Assembly (NCBI GenBank): GCA_021806205.1
Contig: JAJZXX010000062.1
Coordinates: 1 to 38,031 of the forward strand
DNA from: Bacillota bacterium
GTDB lineage: Bacteria > Bacillota > Sulfobacillia > Sulfobacillales > Sulfobacillaceae
Length of the DNA: 38,031 nt
Reading direction: 5' to 3'
Shown here piece after piece: positions 16,845-24,342 of this stretch. The notes below the pieces were generated by a model, which was given only the letters and a program-made list of their open reading frames with translations, was not told the origin of the DNA and searched no databases. The position numbers and the translations under genes were made by a program. Within the stretch, counting starts at the first letter, position 1. Each line of letters opens with the position of its first letter.

Positions 16845-18050
16845 TCATTCCACCCGTTCCGCCGCAATGTTGCGGTTAACCACCCAGACGAGGTTCACAG
16901 TGATTCCCGTCTTCGATGCGCGCACACGCATCCGGGTACTCACTGGCTTATCGTGTTTTGGTGCTATCTGCTCCATCTTCCAACGGGCCCGACAACGCGC
17001 CACTTGAGTGGCCCGACGACGACTCAGCCTGATGGAGCGTATAGTCCATTCATTATATACCAACTCAATCATACGCACCGGCAGCGGGACCCCCCCAAAC
17101 GATACAGGTTTTTCCACACGCTGGGTGTGGTAGTGCAAAAATGGCACGGACCTGAGTGATGGCACACTCACAACCGTCTGATGGTTCCACTGTATGAATC
17201 GCTGCACGAATCGGCGCCCCGTATCCATGGTCCGCCGGCTAAAATAGGGCTGAAATACCCGGACATGATAGTCTACGTCCGCCATGATTTTCCCTTTAGC
17301 CGGCGTGATCACGCTCTGTGCAGTCGGTGTCTTAGAGCCTGACTGCCGGGCAAACGGTACGTCCGTCACAGCACCTTCGATAAGAGTTTGTCCCTGGTTC
17401 ACGTAGTCTCCAACCGCCACCTTCGCCAGACCCATATATATAAAGACCGATGTCACACGGCCCCGAGCATCGGAGACCAGTCGCTGGGGAAGTTGTTTCG
17501 GAGGCGGGCCGACAAAACGCATCCCACTCACGACCGCCACCATTCCTTGAAGGTGAATCCCGATAAACGAATACTGAGGCAACCGGGCCAACATGATCCG
17601 CCGAATGCGGTTAATATCTAGAGCCTGCCGACTAGCCCCAATGGTGAGCCCCGATTGTTCAGCCGCGCGGATTAAAGTCGCCTCAGCCCCCGGTTGTAGG
17701 TTCGGCGCCACCACGGTGATAGCCCACACATGCGAGGTCATGTACCCTACCATGAGCCATGCACTGATCAATCCAACCACCAAGAACGGCCGGCGCCGAA
17801 TCTGGCGCCAGCGAAACGGCAGGCCGCCGCGCCGTTCCGTGAGCGCCGTGACCCCCATGGTATCCGCCAATTGGCTTAAGAATTCGTAACCATCCTCGGT
17901 GATTAATCCGAAGAACTCGTCCCCGTGGCGCTCAATCCGCCACAGACGATAGCCTGTTAACGCAACTTGCGAAATCAGCCGCTCGCTAAATCGGCCTCTT
18001 ATCCGGATTAGCCGCCATCCTGCCAATAACCGAACGATTAAACCGGTCAT
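16845..18050 (-). CDS. yqfD: Sporulation protein YqfD
   Basis: YqfD is a membrane protein made in the mother cell during sporulation in Bacillus, where it is under SigE control. This 401-residue version has a cytoplasmic N-terminus, one clear membrane helix (about residues 92-112, FLVVGLISAWLMVGYMTSHVW), and a large external domain that includes GLTIGASRQALDINRIRRIM and VYMG/FIYMG-like strands. It also has a G-x-x-V-x-x-G-Q-x-L-I-E segment (KVAVGDYVNQGQTLIEGAV). It overlaps yqfC by four bases (ATGA) and follows it, as in almost all spore formers. The biochemical role is unknown. Its presence supports a spore-forming host. Confidence 0.9.
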   Translation of the reverse strand: MTGLIVRLLAGWRLIRIRGRFSERLISQVALTGYRLWRIERHGDEFFGLITEDGYEFLSQLADTMGVTALTERRGGLPFRWRQIRRRPFLVVGLISAWLMVGYMTSHVWAITVVAPNLQPGAEATLIRAAEQSGLTIGASRQALDINRIRRIMLARLPQYSFIGIHLQGMVAVVSGMRFVGPPPKQLPQRLVSDARGRVTSVFIYMGLAKVAVGDYVNQGQTLIEGAVTDVPFARQSGSKTPTAQSVITPAKGKIMADVDYHVRVFQPYFSRRTMDTGRRFVQRFIQWNHQTVVSVPSLRSVPFLHYHTQRVEKPVSFGGVPLPVRMIELVYNEWTIRSIRLSRRRATQVARCRARWKMEQIAPKHDKPVSTRMRVRASKTGITVNLVWVVNRNIAAERVE

Positions 18051-18340
18051 GCCCTCCCCCCTTTAAACACGAGCGAGCGCACCTGTCCCGTGACCAACAC
18101 CTCGCCTTGATCAATCCAGCCAATCACTAAATCACAACCGGTCACCACCAATTCGCCATCAGGAATGCGTAAAACCACCCGGTGAGGCGCATAGGACAAA
18201 ATTCCCCGATGGTTTTCCACCCGGAACTGCAAGTGACCCACCACTTCCACCCGGGGCACATTCACCAACACTTCGGACGGAATTTCCAGAATCTGAGCAA
18301 ACCGGTGAACAGGGTGAACACCTTGGCGCTTTCCGCTCAT
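18047..18340 (-). CDS. yqfC: Sporulation protein YqfC
   Basis: A short protein of 97 residues of the YqfC family, found only with YqfD in spore-forming Firmicutes. The conserved features are the N-terminal segment around LEIPSEVLVNVPRVEVVGHL and the following VENHRGILSYAPHRVVLRI. The middle resembles a small beta-rich domain (GELVVTGCDLVIGWID). I start it at the ATG at 18340 behind GGGAGGG; an upstream in-frame ATG at 18382 has no ribosome site. It heads the long minus-strand operon that runs to glyS, with a promoter candidate at 18378-18406. Function is not known beyond expression in the mother cell. Confidence 0.88.
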   Translation of the reverse strand: MSGKRQGVHPVHRFAQILEIPSEVLVNVPRVEVVGHLQFRVENHRGILSYAPHRVVLRIPDGELVVTGCDLVIGWIDQGEVLVTGQVRSLVFKGGRA

Positions 18341-18377
18341 CGAAGCCCTCCCGAAAAACAGCCTTGGTTCATGGCTA

Positions 18378-18406
18378 TGCATAAAGAATCCCCAATATTA
18401 TGCCAA
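18378..18406 (-). promoter_or_regulatory. Candidate promoter for the yqfC operon
   Basis: On the minus strand TTGGCA (18401-18406) and TATGCA (18378-18383) are separated by 17 bases. They lie 38 bases upstream of the yqfC start. This resembles a vegetative sigma-A promoter. Bacillus yqfC is expressed from a sporulation promoter, so a second, SigE-type signal could exist; I did not recognise one. Confidence 0.45.
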
Positions 18407-18478
18407 GCCTGGGATGGAAAAAGGTAACCCGCCTCACTGTGTCGAATGCCATACCAAATGAAAGGACGGAAAGCTGAC

Positions 18479-19303
18479 ATGCGCATGCCGGATCTCGCCG
18501 CCGAACACTCCCTGGCAGAGGTTATCCCTGTGGGCCTTCTGACTACGACCCGTTATTGTTGGGCAGGTTGTGCCTTCTGTCGTTTAGCAATCCTAAAACC
18601 TAAATGGGATTTGTCTCGAGCACCGTCGGGTCTTGGGCCCGATCACCTTAACGCCATAGACTTTCAGGCTGTTCGTGAAGTGAGGCTTCGAGGCGGTTTA
18701 TCCTTAGCGGAGCCGTTCGATTATTGGATTCATGTGATTAGAGGATTGCGAAAAGCCTATGCGGGTCCGATTACGGCGTTTTCTCCCGTAGAGATTTGGC
18801 ATTACCACCAACTCGAAGCACGACCGATTCGCGAATTGGTACGCCTCTTGCGGTGGGCCGGTGCCGACCATTTGGGCCCAGGCGGGTCCGAAACCTTTGA
18901 CGACACACTCCGGGAACAATGGTCACCCTACCGCGTAACCCGAGTCGAATGGATCCAGGTGGCAAACGCCGCTCAGGAGGCCAATTTGGGAATATCCGCG
19001 GCGCCCATCGTGCTTGCGGGGCTCACTACCGGGACCTGGCGCGATTATTTAGCGCTATTAAGCGATTTCGCGCTGCACCACCTCGAGTTTAAACCCCTAC
19101 AAAGTCAGGGAACCCGCCTCTCTGTCATGGGTGATGCCAGCCTTTTGGAGGTGAGCCAAGCCGTAGATGAGGTCCACGGGTTGGTCCCGGACTTGCCGCT
19201 GTACGTCCGCTGGCACTCCCAGGACGTAGCGGATGCAAGCGAAATACTCGGCGCGGCTGGAGCGTGTGCGCTGGTCGTCACCCAATGGGAGGTCAGTCCT
19301 TAA
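18479..19303 (+). CDS. Radical SAM protein of the MqnC/MqnE/CofH type
   Basis: The 274-residue protein carries a radical SAM cluster C-x3-C-x2-C in YCWAGCAFC (C27, C31, C34). The rest resembles the menaquinone (futalosine) and F420 pathway enzymes MqnC, MqnE and CofH: RLRGGLSLAEPFDYW in place of their GGLHP..., then ITAFSPVEIWHYHQLE, then GPGGSETFDDTLRE in place of PGGGAEIFDD. It is shorter than true MqnC/MqnE (about 360-380) and lacks much of their C-terminal part, so the reaction is probably different. I start it at ATG 18479 after AAGGACGGAAAG; an ATG at 18446 (285 residues) is possible. It is divergent from yqfC and starts a three-gene plus-strand cassette. Confidence 0.75.
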   Translation: MRMPDLAAEHSLAEVIPVGLLTTTRYCWAGCAFCRLAILKPKWDLSRAPSGLGPDHLNAIDFQAVREVRLRGGLSLAEPFDYWIHVIRGLRKAYAGPITAFSPVEIWHYHQLEARPIRELVRLLRWAGADHLGPGGSETFDDTLREQWSPYRVTRVEWIQVANAAQEANLGISAAPIVLAGLTTGTWRDYLALLSDFALHHLEFKPLQSQGTRLSVMGDASLLEVSQAVDEVHGLVPDLPLYVRWHSQDVADASEILGAAGACALVVTQWEVSP

Positions 19304-19977
19304 TGCGCCCGGTTTTGATCTGGATGCCCGAAATGGAGGCAAAAGACTATCCCTCTCGGTTCTTCCCGTGGATGGCCGATCGATTTGTACGCCGTCACGG
19401 AGGAATTGGCCACATCGTCGCCGAGAGGCCCGGTCCCTGGGATTCCCTCGAAATCACGAATTCCCAGCCTGGCTATGATTGGTATTGCGCCATTCAGGCC
19501 AAACCGCCCAAGATCCCTGCCAAGAAGAACTCCCCTGGTGCAATTAGCGTGAATATGATGCTTCCCCAAGGCGCCCAGGATCCTATCTTGGATTATCTGG
19601 ATCGCTTACAAAGGCTCGCCCCTATCCGCCGCTTAATTATTCGGCGGCCCCAGAACTTCACCATTGCCCGGGCCCAGATGGGTCTTCGGACACTCTATGA
19701 CGCACTGTCCGCTCCGATATGGCTGAATCTTCAAAGCTTCGGTTGGGACGCGGTATCGTTTTTGTGTGCCGCCGATCCCGCATTCCAAATTTCTGGGGTG
19801 CCTGACCACGAAGTCTTTATATTGGCGCGCCTGGCCGAAATGGTCGAAAGGCCTTTGGTCCTAGCCGACCTCTCTTCGAAAAAGGCGCGACCGATCAACC
19901 CGCTTCCCCGCTATGACGACGTAAAGGGCGCCGCCCGAGTACTTAAAGCCTTGCCTTATTGGGTGCGTTCCCGCTAG
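19303..19977 (+). CDS. Protein of unknown function, coupled to the radical SAM gene
   Basis: I do not recognise this 224-residue protein. Its ATG overlaps the radical SAM stop codon by one base (TAATG), behind GGGAGG, so the two are probably co-translated. It has no signal peptide or membrane helix and only two cysteines (DWYC, FLCAAD), so it cannot hold an iron-sulphur cluster alone. Alternating strands and helices (PIRRLIIRRPQNFTIARAQM, then SAPIWLNLQSFGWDAVSF, then RPLVLADLSS) suggest an alpha/beta or half-barrel fold, and might be a partner subunit or a diverged barrel. Arginine and proline are frequent. It ends 31 bases before the rhodanese gene. No function can be assigned. Confidence 0.8.
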   Translation: MRPVLIWMPEMEAKDYPSRFFPWMADRFVRRHGGIGHIVAERPGPWDSLEITNSQPGYDWYCAIQAKPPKIPAKKNSPGAISVNMMLPQGAQDPILDYLDRLQRLAPIRRLIIRRPQNFTIARAQMGLRTLYDALSAPIWLNLQSFGWDAVSFLCAADPAFQISGVPDHEVFILARLAEMVERPLVLADLSSKKARPINPLPRYDDVKGAARVLKALPYWVRSR

Positions 19978-20008
19978 GATAAAGAGGCAATGGGAAAGGG
20001 ATGATGCC

Positions 20009-20689
20009 ATGTTGGATTTAACGGTCGTGGTCCTATCCTATGAAGATGTCCGTCGACAAATGGCTCGCGGCGTCCGCATACTTGATGTGCGCACGCCCCA
20101 GGAATTTGTCTATCTACACATTCGGGGCTCCATTCCCTTAGTGGCGCCACGCTTCGGATTTCAACTGCTGTCCAGCGACCAGTTGGTGCGCGGCGAACGT
20201 GTCGTGGTGGTCGCTCAGTCTCCCGTGGCGGGGCATGTCGCCGCCCAGGAAATCGACGCGATTGGTGTTGATGTGATTGGCATCTTTTCAAGCTTGCCGC
20301 GCACTTGGGCAGAGCATGGCCTGCCGGTGCAAATCGGGGAGCAAGTCTTCCCGGATCAATTTTTAGCCTATGTCCACGATAATCCAACGGTGGATGTCGT
20401 GGATGTGCGCGAACCCGTGGAACGTGAGCACTTCCCCTTCCCACATGTGACCCGGACCCTTCCATACTCCCAGTGGCCAGACGGATCGGAAGCCCTAGAC
20501 CCGAACCGTCCCATTATTTTCTTGGCCGGACGGGATGATCGTGCCGTTCTAGCGGCCCGTGACACCATGATGCGGGGTTTTGTCCGCGTGGGCTATTTGG
20601 TGGGTGGGTATGCCTCCTATCAGCACCCTCGCGTTTATGACCCTAAAGCGGCCGCACGTACGACCGCCCACCACGGCGTTTTTATTTGA
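20009..20689 (+). CDS. Tandem rhodanese-like protein lacking both active-site cysteines
   Basis: A 226-residue cytoplasmic protein with two rhodanese homology domains. Domain 1 shows ILDVRTPQEFVYLHIRGSIP (residues 24-43), and domain 2 VDVVDVREPVEREHFPF (128-144) ending with GYLVGGYASY. In working rhodaneses the loop after the next strand carries the sulphur-accepting cysteine. Here domain 1 has VVVVAQSPVAGHVAA and domain 2 has IIFLAGRDDRAVLAA, so neither has it. It may bind a partner or a sulphur compound without transferring sulphur. It follows the radical SAM and unknown genes on the same strand, and its last 55 bases overlap the convergent gene at 20635-21645. The start is ATG 20009 behind GGGAAAGGG. 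Confidence 0.85.
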   Translation: MLDLTVVVLSYEDVRRQMARGVRILDVRTPQEFVYLHIRGSIPLVAPRFGFQLLSSDQLVRGERVVVVAQSPVAGHVAAQEIDAIGVDVIGIFSSLPRTWAEHGLPVQIGEQVFPDQFLAYVHDNPTVDVVDVREPVEREHFPFPHVTRTLPYSQWPDGSEALDPNRPIIFLAGRDDRAVLAARDTMMRGFVRVGYLVGGYASYQHPRVYDPKAAARTTAHHGVFI

Positions 20690-21645
20690 AACGATGATCC
20701 AAACTGCCCAGTTGCAACGTTAAACCAGGTTCCCTGGCTAAATCCGTCGAACACGGCAATCCACGCACTCGATCCATCGGCCAAGGCACTGGGCGTGGTC
20801 ACTTGACGGGACGGCCAGGCCACGGTCGATCCCAGGCGAAACCGTCCGTTTCTAAACGGGATCATCCCCTTCACGCCCAATCCCCATACCGGAGTCGTAT
20901 CGGCGACAGAAATGGCCGCCTGGTAAACCGATGAAAATAGGTGCGAAGAACCCTCCCAATATCCAAATGTGCGAGCTCCCGTTGAAAAAGGAATAATCGG
21001 ATGGCTTTTCTGAAATGCCACGGTGCCCTGAGGGGCGAAATGCGGGGTGGTTATCCCCGTCCCTGGTCCTCTAATCGCAATCAGCCGCGCTTCATGCGGA
21101 AAAACCACAAATGCCCAAAGTGAGTGACCCGATCCCCCGACTAGACTCGTGATGCCCTGGGGCAAATCCGAGTAGATTAGCCTCCAGTGATGGCCAGACC
21201 ACTGGTCCACGCCTACCGGTCCACCTGAAGACGGCTCGGTCACGGCATAGAGCTTTAATTTCCAAAGGGCAATCGCCAGCACCGTCTGACCTGGGGGTGC
21301 CGACAGGCGACGCGCCACCGCCCCATGATAGATGCCTGCCACCTGGTGTCCCAACGTGACCCATTCCCAACCCGGCTGACCAGCTTGGGCAACCTCGACT
21401 TGCTCCACCATCCCCAAGGTTCCCACCCGGATCGCACGACCCAGGGGATGCCCTCGGTGAGAATAGTGTCGGCCAAACAGCACCTCTTTGGAACCAGTCG
21501 CCCGCGCGTAAAAGATCCAAAGAGTGGGAATGGGGGGGTCACGACGAGACACGCTACGAAACGATCGTTGCACCACCATGAGAACCACGGCCGTTAGAGC
21601 CGCCAGGCAGAGAAAAAAAAGGGCCTGACGGCCCTTCAACCCCAT
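20635..21645 (-). CDS. Membrane-anchored extracytoplasmic protein of unknown function
   Basis: I do not recognise this 336-residue protein. One N-terminal membrane helix (about residues 8-27, ALFFLCLAALTAVVLMVVQR) preceded by a short basic segment points to an anchored or secreted protein with the bulk outside. The exterior part is rich in tryptophan, glycine and beta-strand patterns such as VDQWSGHHWRLIYSDLP, GGSGHSLWAFVVF and DGSSAWIAVFDGF, which would suit a beta-propeller; that is an inference. Its ATG overlaps the yqeY stop by one base (TAATG), so it belongs to the rpsU-yqeY operon. The 3' end overlaps the convergent rhodanese gene by 55 bases. Confidence 0.75.
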   Translation of the reverse strand: MGLKGRQALFFLCLAALTAVVLMVVQRSFRSVSRRDPPIPTLWIFYARATGSKEVLFGRHYSHRGHPLGRAIRVGTLGMVEQVEVAQAGQPGWEWVTLGHQVAGIYHGAVARRLSAPPGQTVLAIALWKLKLYAVTEPSSGGPVGVDQWSGHHWRLIYSDLPQGITSLVGGSGHSLWAFVVFPHEARLIAIRGPGTGITTPHFAPQGTVAFQKSHPIIPFSTGARTFGYWEGSSHLFSSVYQAAISVADTTPVWGLGVKGMIPFRNGRFRLGSTVAWPSRQVTTPSALADGSSAWIAVFDGFSQGTWFNVATGQFGSSFQIKTPWWAVVRAAALGS

Positions 21646-22103
21646 TACCGGGTAAGGCGCTGAAGAGCTGCTCTAACCCCTTCAGACACCGTTTTTCCAT
21701 CCGCACGCCCCCGGGTACGAGGCGTGAGCCACCCCATCACCCGGCCCAAATCCTTTGGGCCCTGTGCCCCGGTTTGCAGGACAGCTTCGTCAATGAGTTG
21801 GTCCAATTCCGCTTCGGTCAAAGCGTTCGGCAAATATGGCTTTAAAACCTCCATTTCGCGTTCCAGTTGTTCCACTAAATCCGGCCTTAGGGCGCGTGCA
21901 AACTCTATCGCGCTATCCCTGCGCTCCTTGACCTGCTTGACAATGACTTGAATAATCCCGTCATCGTCCAGGGTAGTGCGCTGGCTTCTCGTCTCCGCTT
22001 CCAGTATCGCCGCTTTGACGCTCCGAATGACCGCCAATCTCAGGGGATCCTTGGCACGCATGGCTATCTTGAGATCATCATTGAGGCGTTCGCGTAAAGA
22101 CAT
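21645..22103 (-). CDS. yqeY: YqeY/GatB-like domain protein
   Basis: The 152-residue protein is a stand-alone copy of the tRNA-binding tail domain of the GatB/GatE amidotransferases. N-terminal MSLRERLNDDLKIAMRAKDPLR and the later VVKQVKERRDSAIEFARALR-like helix and YLPNALTEAELDQLIDEAV are typical, as is the end DGKTVSEGVRAAL. It probably contacts tRNA or the amidotransferase, but its role is not established. It begins 20 bases after rpsU, its usual neighbour in Firmicutes, and shares the rpsU promoter. Confidence 0.93.
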   Translation of the reverse strand: MSLRERLNDDLKIAMRAKDPLRLAVIRSVKAAILEAETRSQRTTLDDDGIIQVIVKQVKERRDSAIEFARALRPDLVEQLEREMEVLKPYLPNALTEAELDQLIDEAVLQTGAQGPKDLGRVMGWLTPRTRGRADGKTVSEGVRAALQRLTR

Positions 22104-22123
22104 CGGAAAAACTCCTTGCTTTA

Positions 22124-22300
22124 TTACTTACTCTTCTTCTTGCGCGCCGCCTCGGACTTCTTCTTCTTGCGTACGCTCGGCTTTTCGTAATGCTCGTGGC
22201 GGCGTGCCTCGGAAAGCACCCCAGCTTTCTGAATCTGCCGCTTAAAACGCCGGAGTGCACTTTCCAAACTTTCATTCTTGCCGACTTTGACCTCTGACAT
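22124..22300 (-). CDS. rpsU: 30S ribosomal protein S21
   Basis: Ribosomal protein S21, 58 residues, on the 30S platform where it helps mRNA selection. The sequence [20 protein letters not shown], then [20 protein letters not shown], then a lysine-rich tail, matches the family end to end. The ATG follows a strong GGAGGGGAGGGAG. The promoter at 22469-22498 gives it a leader of about 160 bases. yqeY and a membrane-anchored protein follow in the same operon. Confidence 0.97.
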   Translation of the reverse strand: MSEVKVGKNESLESALRRFKRQIQKAGVLSEARRHEHYEKPSVRKKKKSEAARKKKSK

Positions 22301-22318
22301 ACAATCTCCCTCCCCTCC

Positions 22319-22461
22319 ACCCGAACGGGTTGGGGTCTTTGAGCCATGCGGAATTTCATCAAATACCCCGCCTGGGCATCTTCGAACACACACCCAGCCT
22401 GGGGAGCACACGTAAAACCAACTCGGCTCAAACTTGAAGGTGCTCGAGAAGAGCACATGAT
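22319..22461 (-). promoter_or_regulatory. Structured 5' leader of rpsU
   Basis: The region between the rpsU promoter and its ribosome site holds no gene but has clear inverted repeats. GTGCTC-TTCTC-GAGCAC lies near the 5' end (22440-22456) and ACCCGTTCGGGT lies beside the ribosome site (22319-22330). A further CCCAG/CTGGG pair lies about midway (near 22394-22404). Leaders of ribosomal protein operons often bind a product protein and shut off translation. I do not recognise a described motif. Confidence 0.35.
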
Positions 22462-22468
22462 CCCATTT

Positions 22469-22498
22469 ATTATACGAGGTCAAAACAAATGGTGTCAA
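22469..22498 (-). promoter_or_regulatory. Consensus sigma-A promoter for rpsU-yqeY
   Basis: The minus strand has TTGACA (22493-22498), an 18-base spacer, and TATAAT (22469-22474). Both hexamers are perfect. The site begins 13 bases after the stop of the 49-residue upstream gene, so rpsU has its own promoter separate from the hrcA operon. Confidence 0.8.
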
Positions 22499-22511
22499 AC
22501 GAGCTCTAAGC

Positions 22512-22661
22512 CTACCAGGAACGATAGAGGTGGCCATATTTTGTTAAGCATTCCTTGCATAAAGTGCTCTCCAAGAATCCTTGGGCGAATGAAGTGGCCT
22601 CGCGTTTGACCACGGGCCTATGACAGATGTCACAAAATTTCAGTTCAATAACTTTGCCCAC
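22512..22661 (-). CDS. 49-residue putative zinc-binding protein (two CxxC motifs)
   Basis: A small gene between rsmE and rpsU, starting with GTG behind a full AAGGAGG at nine bases. The 49 residues contain [12 protein letters not shown] near the start and [10 protein letters not shown] near the end. These two CxxC pairs, 22 residues apart, are the arrangement of a small zinc finger or zinc ribbon. The rest is basic and aromatic, ending HLYRSW. It is 78 bases downstream of rsmE and could be the last gene of the heat-shock operon. In Bacillus the gene mtaB lies here instead. I do not recognise the family. It could bind RNA or a ribosomal component; that is only a guess from position. Confidence 0.7.
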   Translation of the reverse strand: MGKVIELKFCDICHRPVVKREATSFAQGFLESTLCKECLTKYGHLYRSW

Positions 22662-22739
22662 CGAGACCGACCTCCTTGTCGGCAGTATCACCGCCTCGGG
22701 GGTAATCGAGTCTAGCAGTGTTGCCCAAAAGTGCCAGTC

Positions 22740-23438
22740 CTATTGCAGGAACAGCACACTGGCGAAGGCGCCGGCGTTTTCCGACCGATACACGGATGGC
22801 CCCAGTGACAGGGGCTCAAATTGCTTTTGCTCCAAATAGGATACTTCGTCCGCCGAAAAACCCCCTTCCGGACCTACTAAGAGCGCGACCGGATTAGCAT
22901 CCGCCTCAAGCCAGGGCTTCTTGGAGTGATGACCCTTCGCTGGATGGGGATGGAGCACAAACCCTTTACTTCCATCTAACAGTGCGACCTCTTTCAAAAG
23001 AGTGCACGGACCAATCTCTAAAATGCTGGCGCGCTGGCTCTGCTCACTCGCTTCTTTGGCGATGGCACGCCACCTATTCTCCCGTTGCGGCCTCACATCG
23101 CGCACAATGGTACGGTCCGTCACAATCGGCACAATCAAGGAGACGCCGGCCTGGCTGGCACGGTCGACCACCTCGCTGAAGTGATCGCCCTTTAATAACG
23201 CTTGGTATAAGGTAATGTGCCGACGAGGCTTCCAGGCTCGGCCCATCTGTTCCGTCACTCGTAGCGCGGTGGCGCCGAGCAGAATAACGGCCCGAAAGAC
23301 CAGCCCGCCAACGCTTAACACCTCTATCGGATCACCCTCTTGGCGCCGCATCACCGCCGCCAGATAGTGCTGATGCTCTGGCGACAGCCCGATAATTTGC
23401 CCCGATTGGACCACCTCGTCAACCGCGAGGCGAACCAT
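22740..23438 (-). CDS. rsmE: 16S rRNA (uracil-1498-N3) methyltransferase RsmE
   Basis: This SPOUT-class enzyme methylates U1498 of 16S rRNA. The 232-residue protein has an N-terminal PUA-like region (LSPEHQHYLAAVMRRQEGD) and the C-terminal knotted SAM-binding domain. Signature motifs are TDRTIV, KEASEQSQRA and ALLVGPEGGFSADEV. The last motif, usually L-R-x-E-T-A, reads VYRSENAGAFASV here, a modest departure. The ATG lies 20 bases inside prmA, its normal partner. Confidence 0.94.
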   Translation of the reverse strand: MVRLAVDEVVQSGQIIGLSPEHQHYLAAVMRRQEGDPIEVLSVGGLVFRAVILLGATALRVTEQMGRAWKPRRHITLYQALLKGDHFSEVVDRASQAGVSLIVPIVTDRTIVRDVRPQRENRWRAIAKEASEQSQRASILEIGPCTLLKEVALLDGSKGFVLHPHPAKGHHSKKPWLEADANPVALLVGPEGGFSADEVSYLEQKQFEPLSLGPSVYRSENAGAFASVLFLQ

Positions 23439-24342
23439 GTCTCACCGTCACCGCCAGCCACCCGGCATCCTCTTCGACACCAGATATGTGCTGGCCGGTA
23501 CTTTCTACCAATCTTGTGATCTCCTGGCGACGCGCTTTGAGCAACCCGGACAAGATCAGGGTCGCGCCCGCGCTCGCTAAATAGTTCTGAATACGGCCCC
23601 ACTCCGTCTGGATGATGTCCCAAATAAGATTTAAGCATAAGATATCGAAGCCAAAAGGCTTTAGCGCCTCTAACGTGCCCAACACCACCACCACACGATC
23701 ACCCAGAGAATTAAAGGCCGCATTGTGGCGGATGGCCGCCACCGCGACGGGATCCGGTTCGACCAACACCACCTGGCGGGCTCCCAAGAGTCCCGCAAAG
23801 AGCCCCAAGATCCCCGAACCCGCACCTAGGTCCAAGACGGTTTGATTAGTCAAATCAAGTTTAGCCAGGGCGTTAAGGCACATCCTGGTGGTCGGGTGAG
23901 TGCCTGTCCCAAAGGCCATGCCGGGATCAAGCCAGAGTGTATGGGCAAGATCTTTGGGTGAATTTTCATACCAGAGCGGAACGATAGCGTAGTCAGAAGC
24001 CACCTCCTGGGGCTTCCAGTAACTTTTCCAGGCATTGGCCCAGTCTTGGCTGTCCACCGTCTCCGTATGGACTGGCCAGCCTCTTTCGCCACAACCCTTG
24101 AAAATCGCTTCTTTGGCGTCCGTTGCTTGATCCATGGCCAGATACACCCTTACAAAGGGTCTTCCTGGTTCCCGGGGAATATCCGTGAATAAAGGCGCCA
24201 GCATCGCCCCATCCTCGTATTCAAATCCACCCGGGCACCAGAGCGTCACTAAAGCCAGCGCATCGGCCATGTCCTCGGCCTGGGGATACCAAGTCACACA
24301 CCAGTAGCGCAAATCCAGGGACTCATTACCGGCCCAGGGCAT
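23419..24342 (-). CDS. prmA: Ribosomal protein L11 methyltransferase
   Basis: PrmA trimethylates ribosomal protein L11 using SAM. The 307-residue protein has an N-terminal substrate-recognition domain (residues 1-115) and a Rossmann-type methyltransferase domain. [20 protein letters not shown] and [20 protein letters not shown] are the characteristic SAM-binding motifs. The post-motif IV segment, usually similar to A-N-I-L, reads LNLIWDII. It overlaps both dnaJ (17 bases) and rsmE (20 bases). The dnaJ-prmA-rsmE order is standard in Firmicutes. Confidence 0.95.
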   Translation of the reverse strand: MPWAGNESLDLRYWCVTWYPQAEDMADALALVTLWCPGGFEYEDGAMLAPLFTDIPREPGRPFVRVYLAMDQATDAKEAIFKGCGERGWPVHTETVDSQDWANAWKSYWKPQEVASDYAIVPLWYENSPKDLAHTLWLDPGMAFGTGTHPTTRMCLNALAKLDLTNQTVLDLGAGSGILGLFAGLLGARQVVLVEPDPVAVAAIRHNAAFNSLGDRVVVVLGTLEALKPFGFDILCLNLIWDIIQTEWGRIQNYLASAGATLILSGLLKARRQEITRLVESTGQHISGVEEDAGWLAVTVRHGSPRG

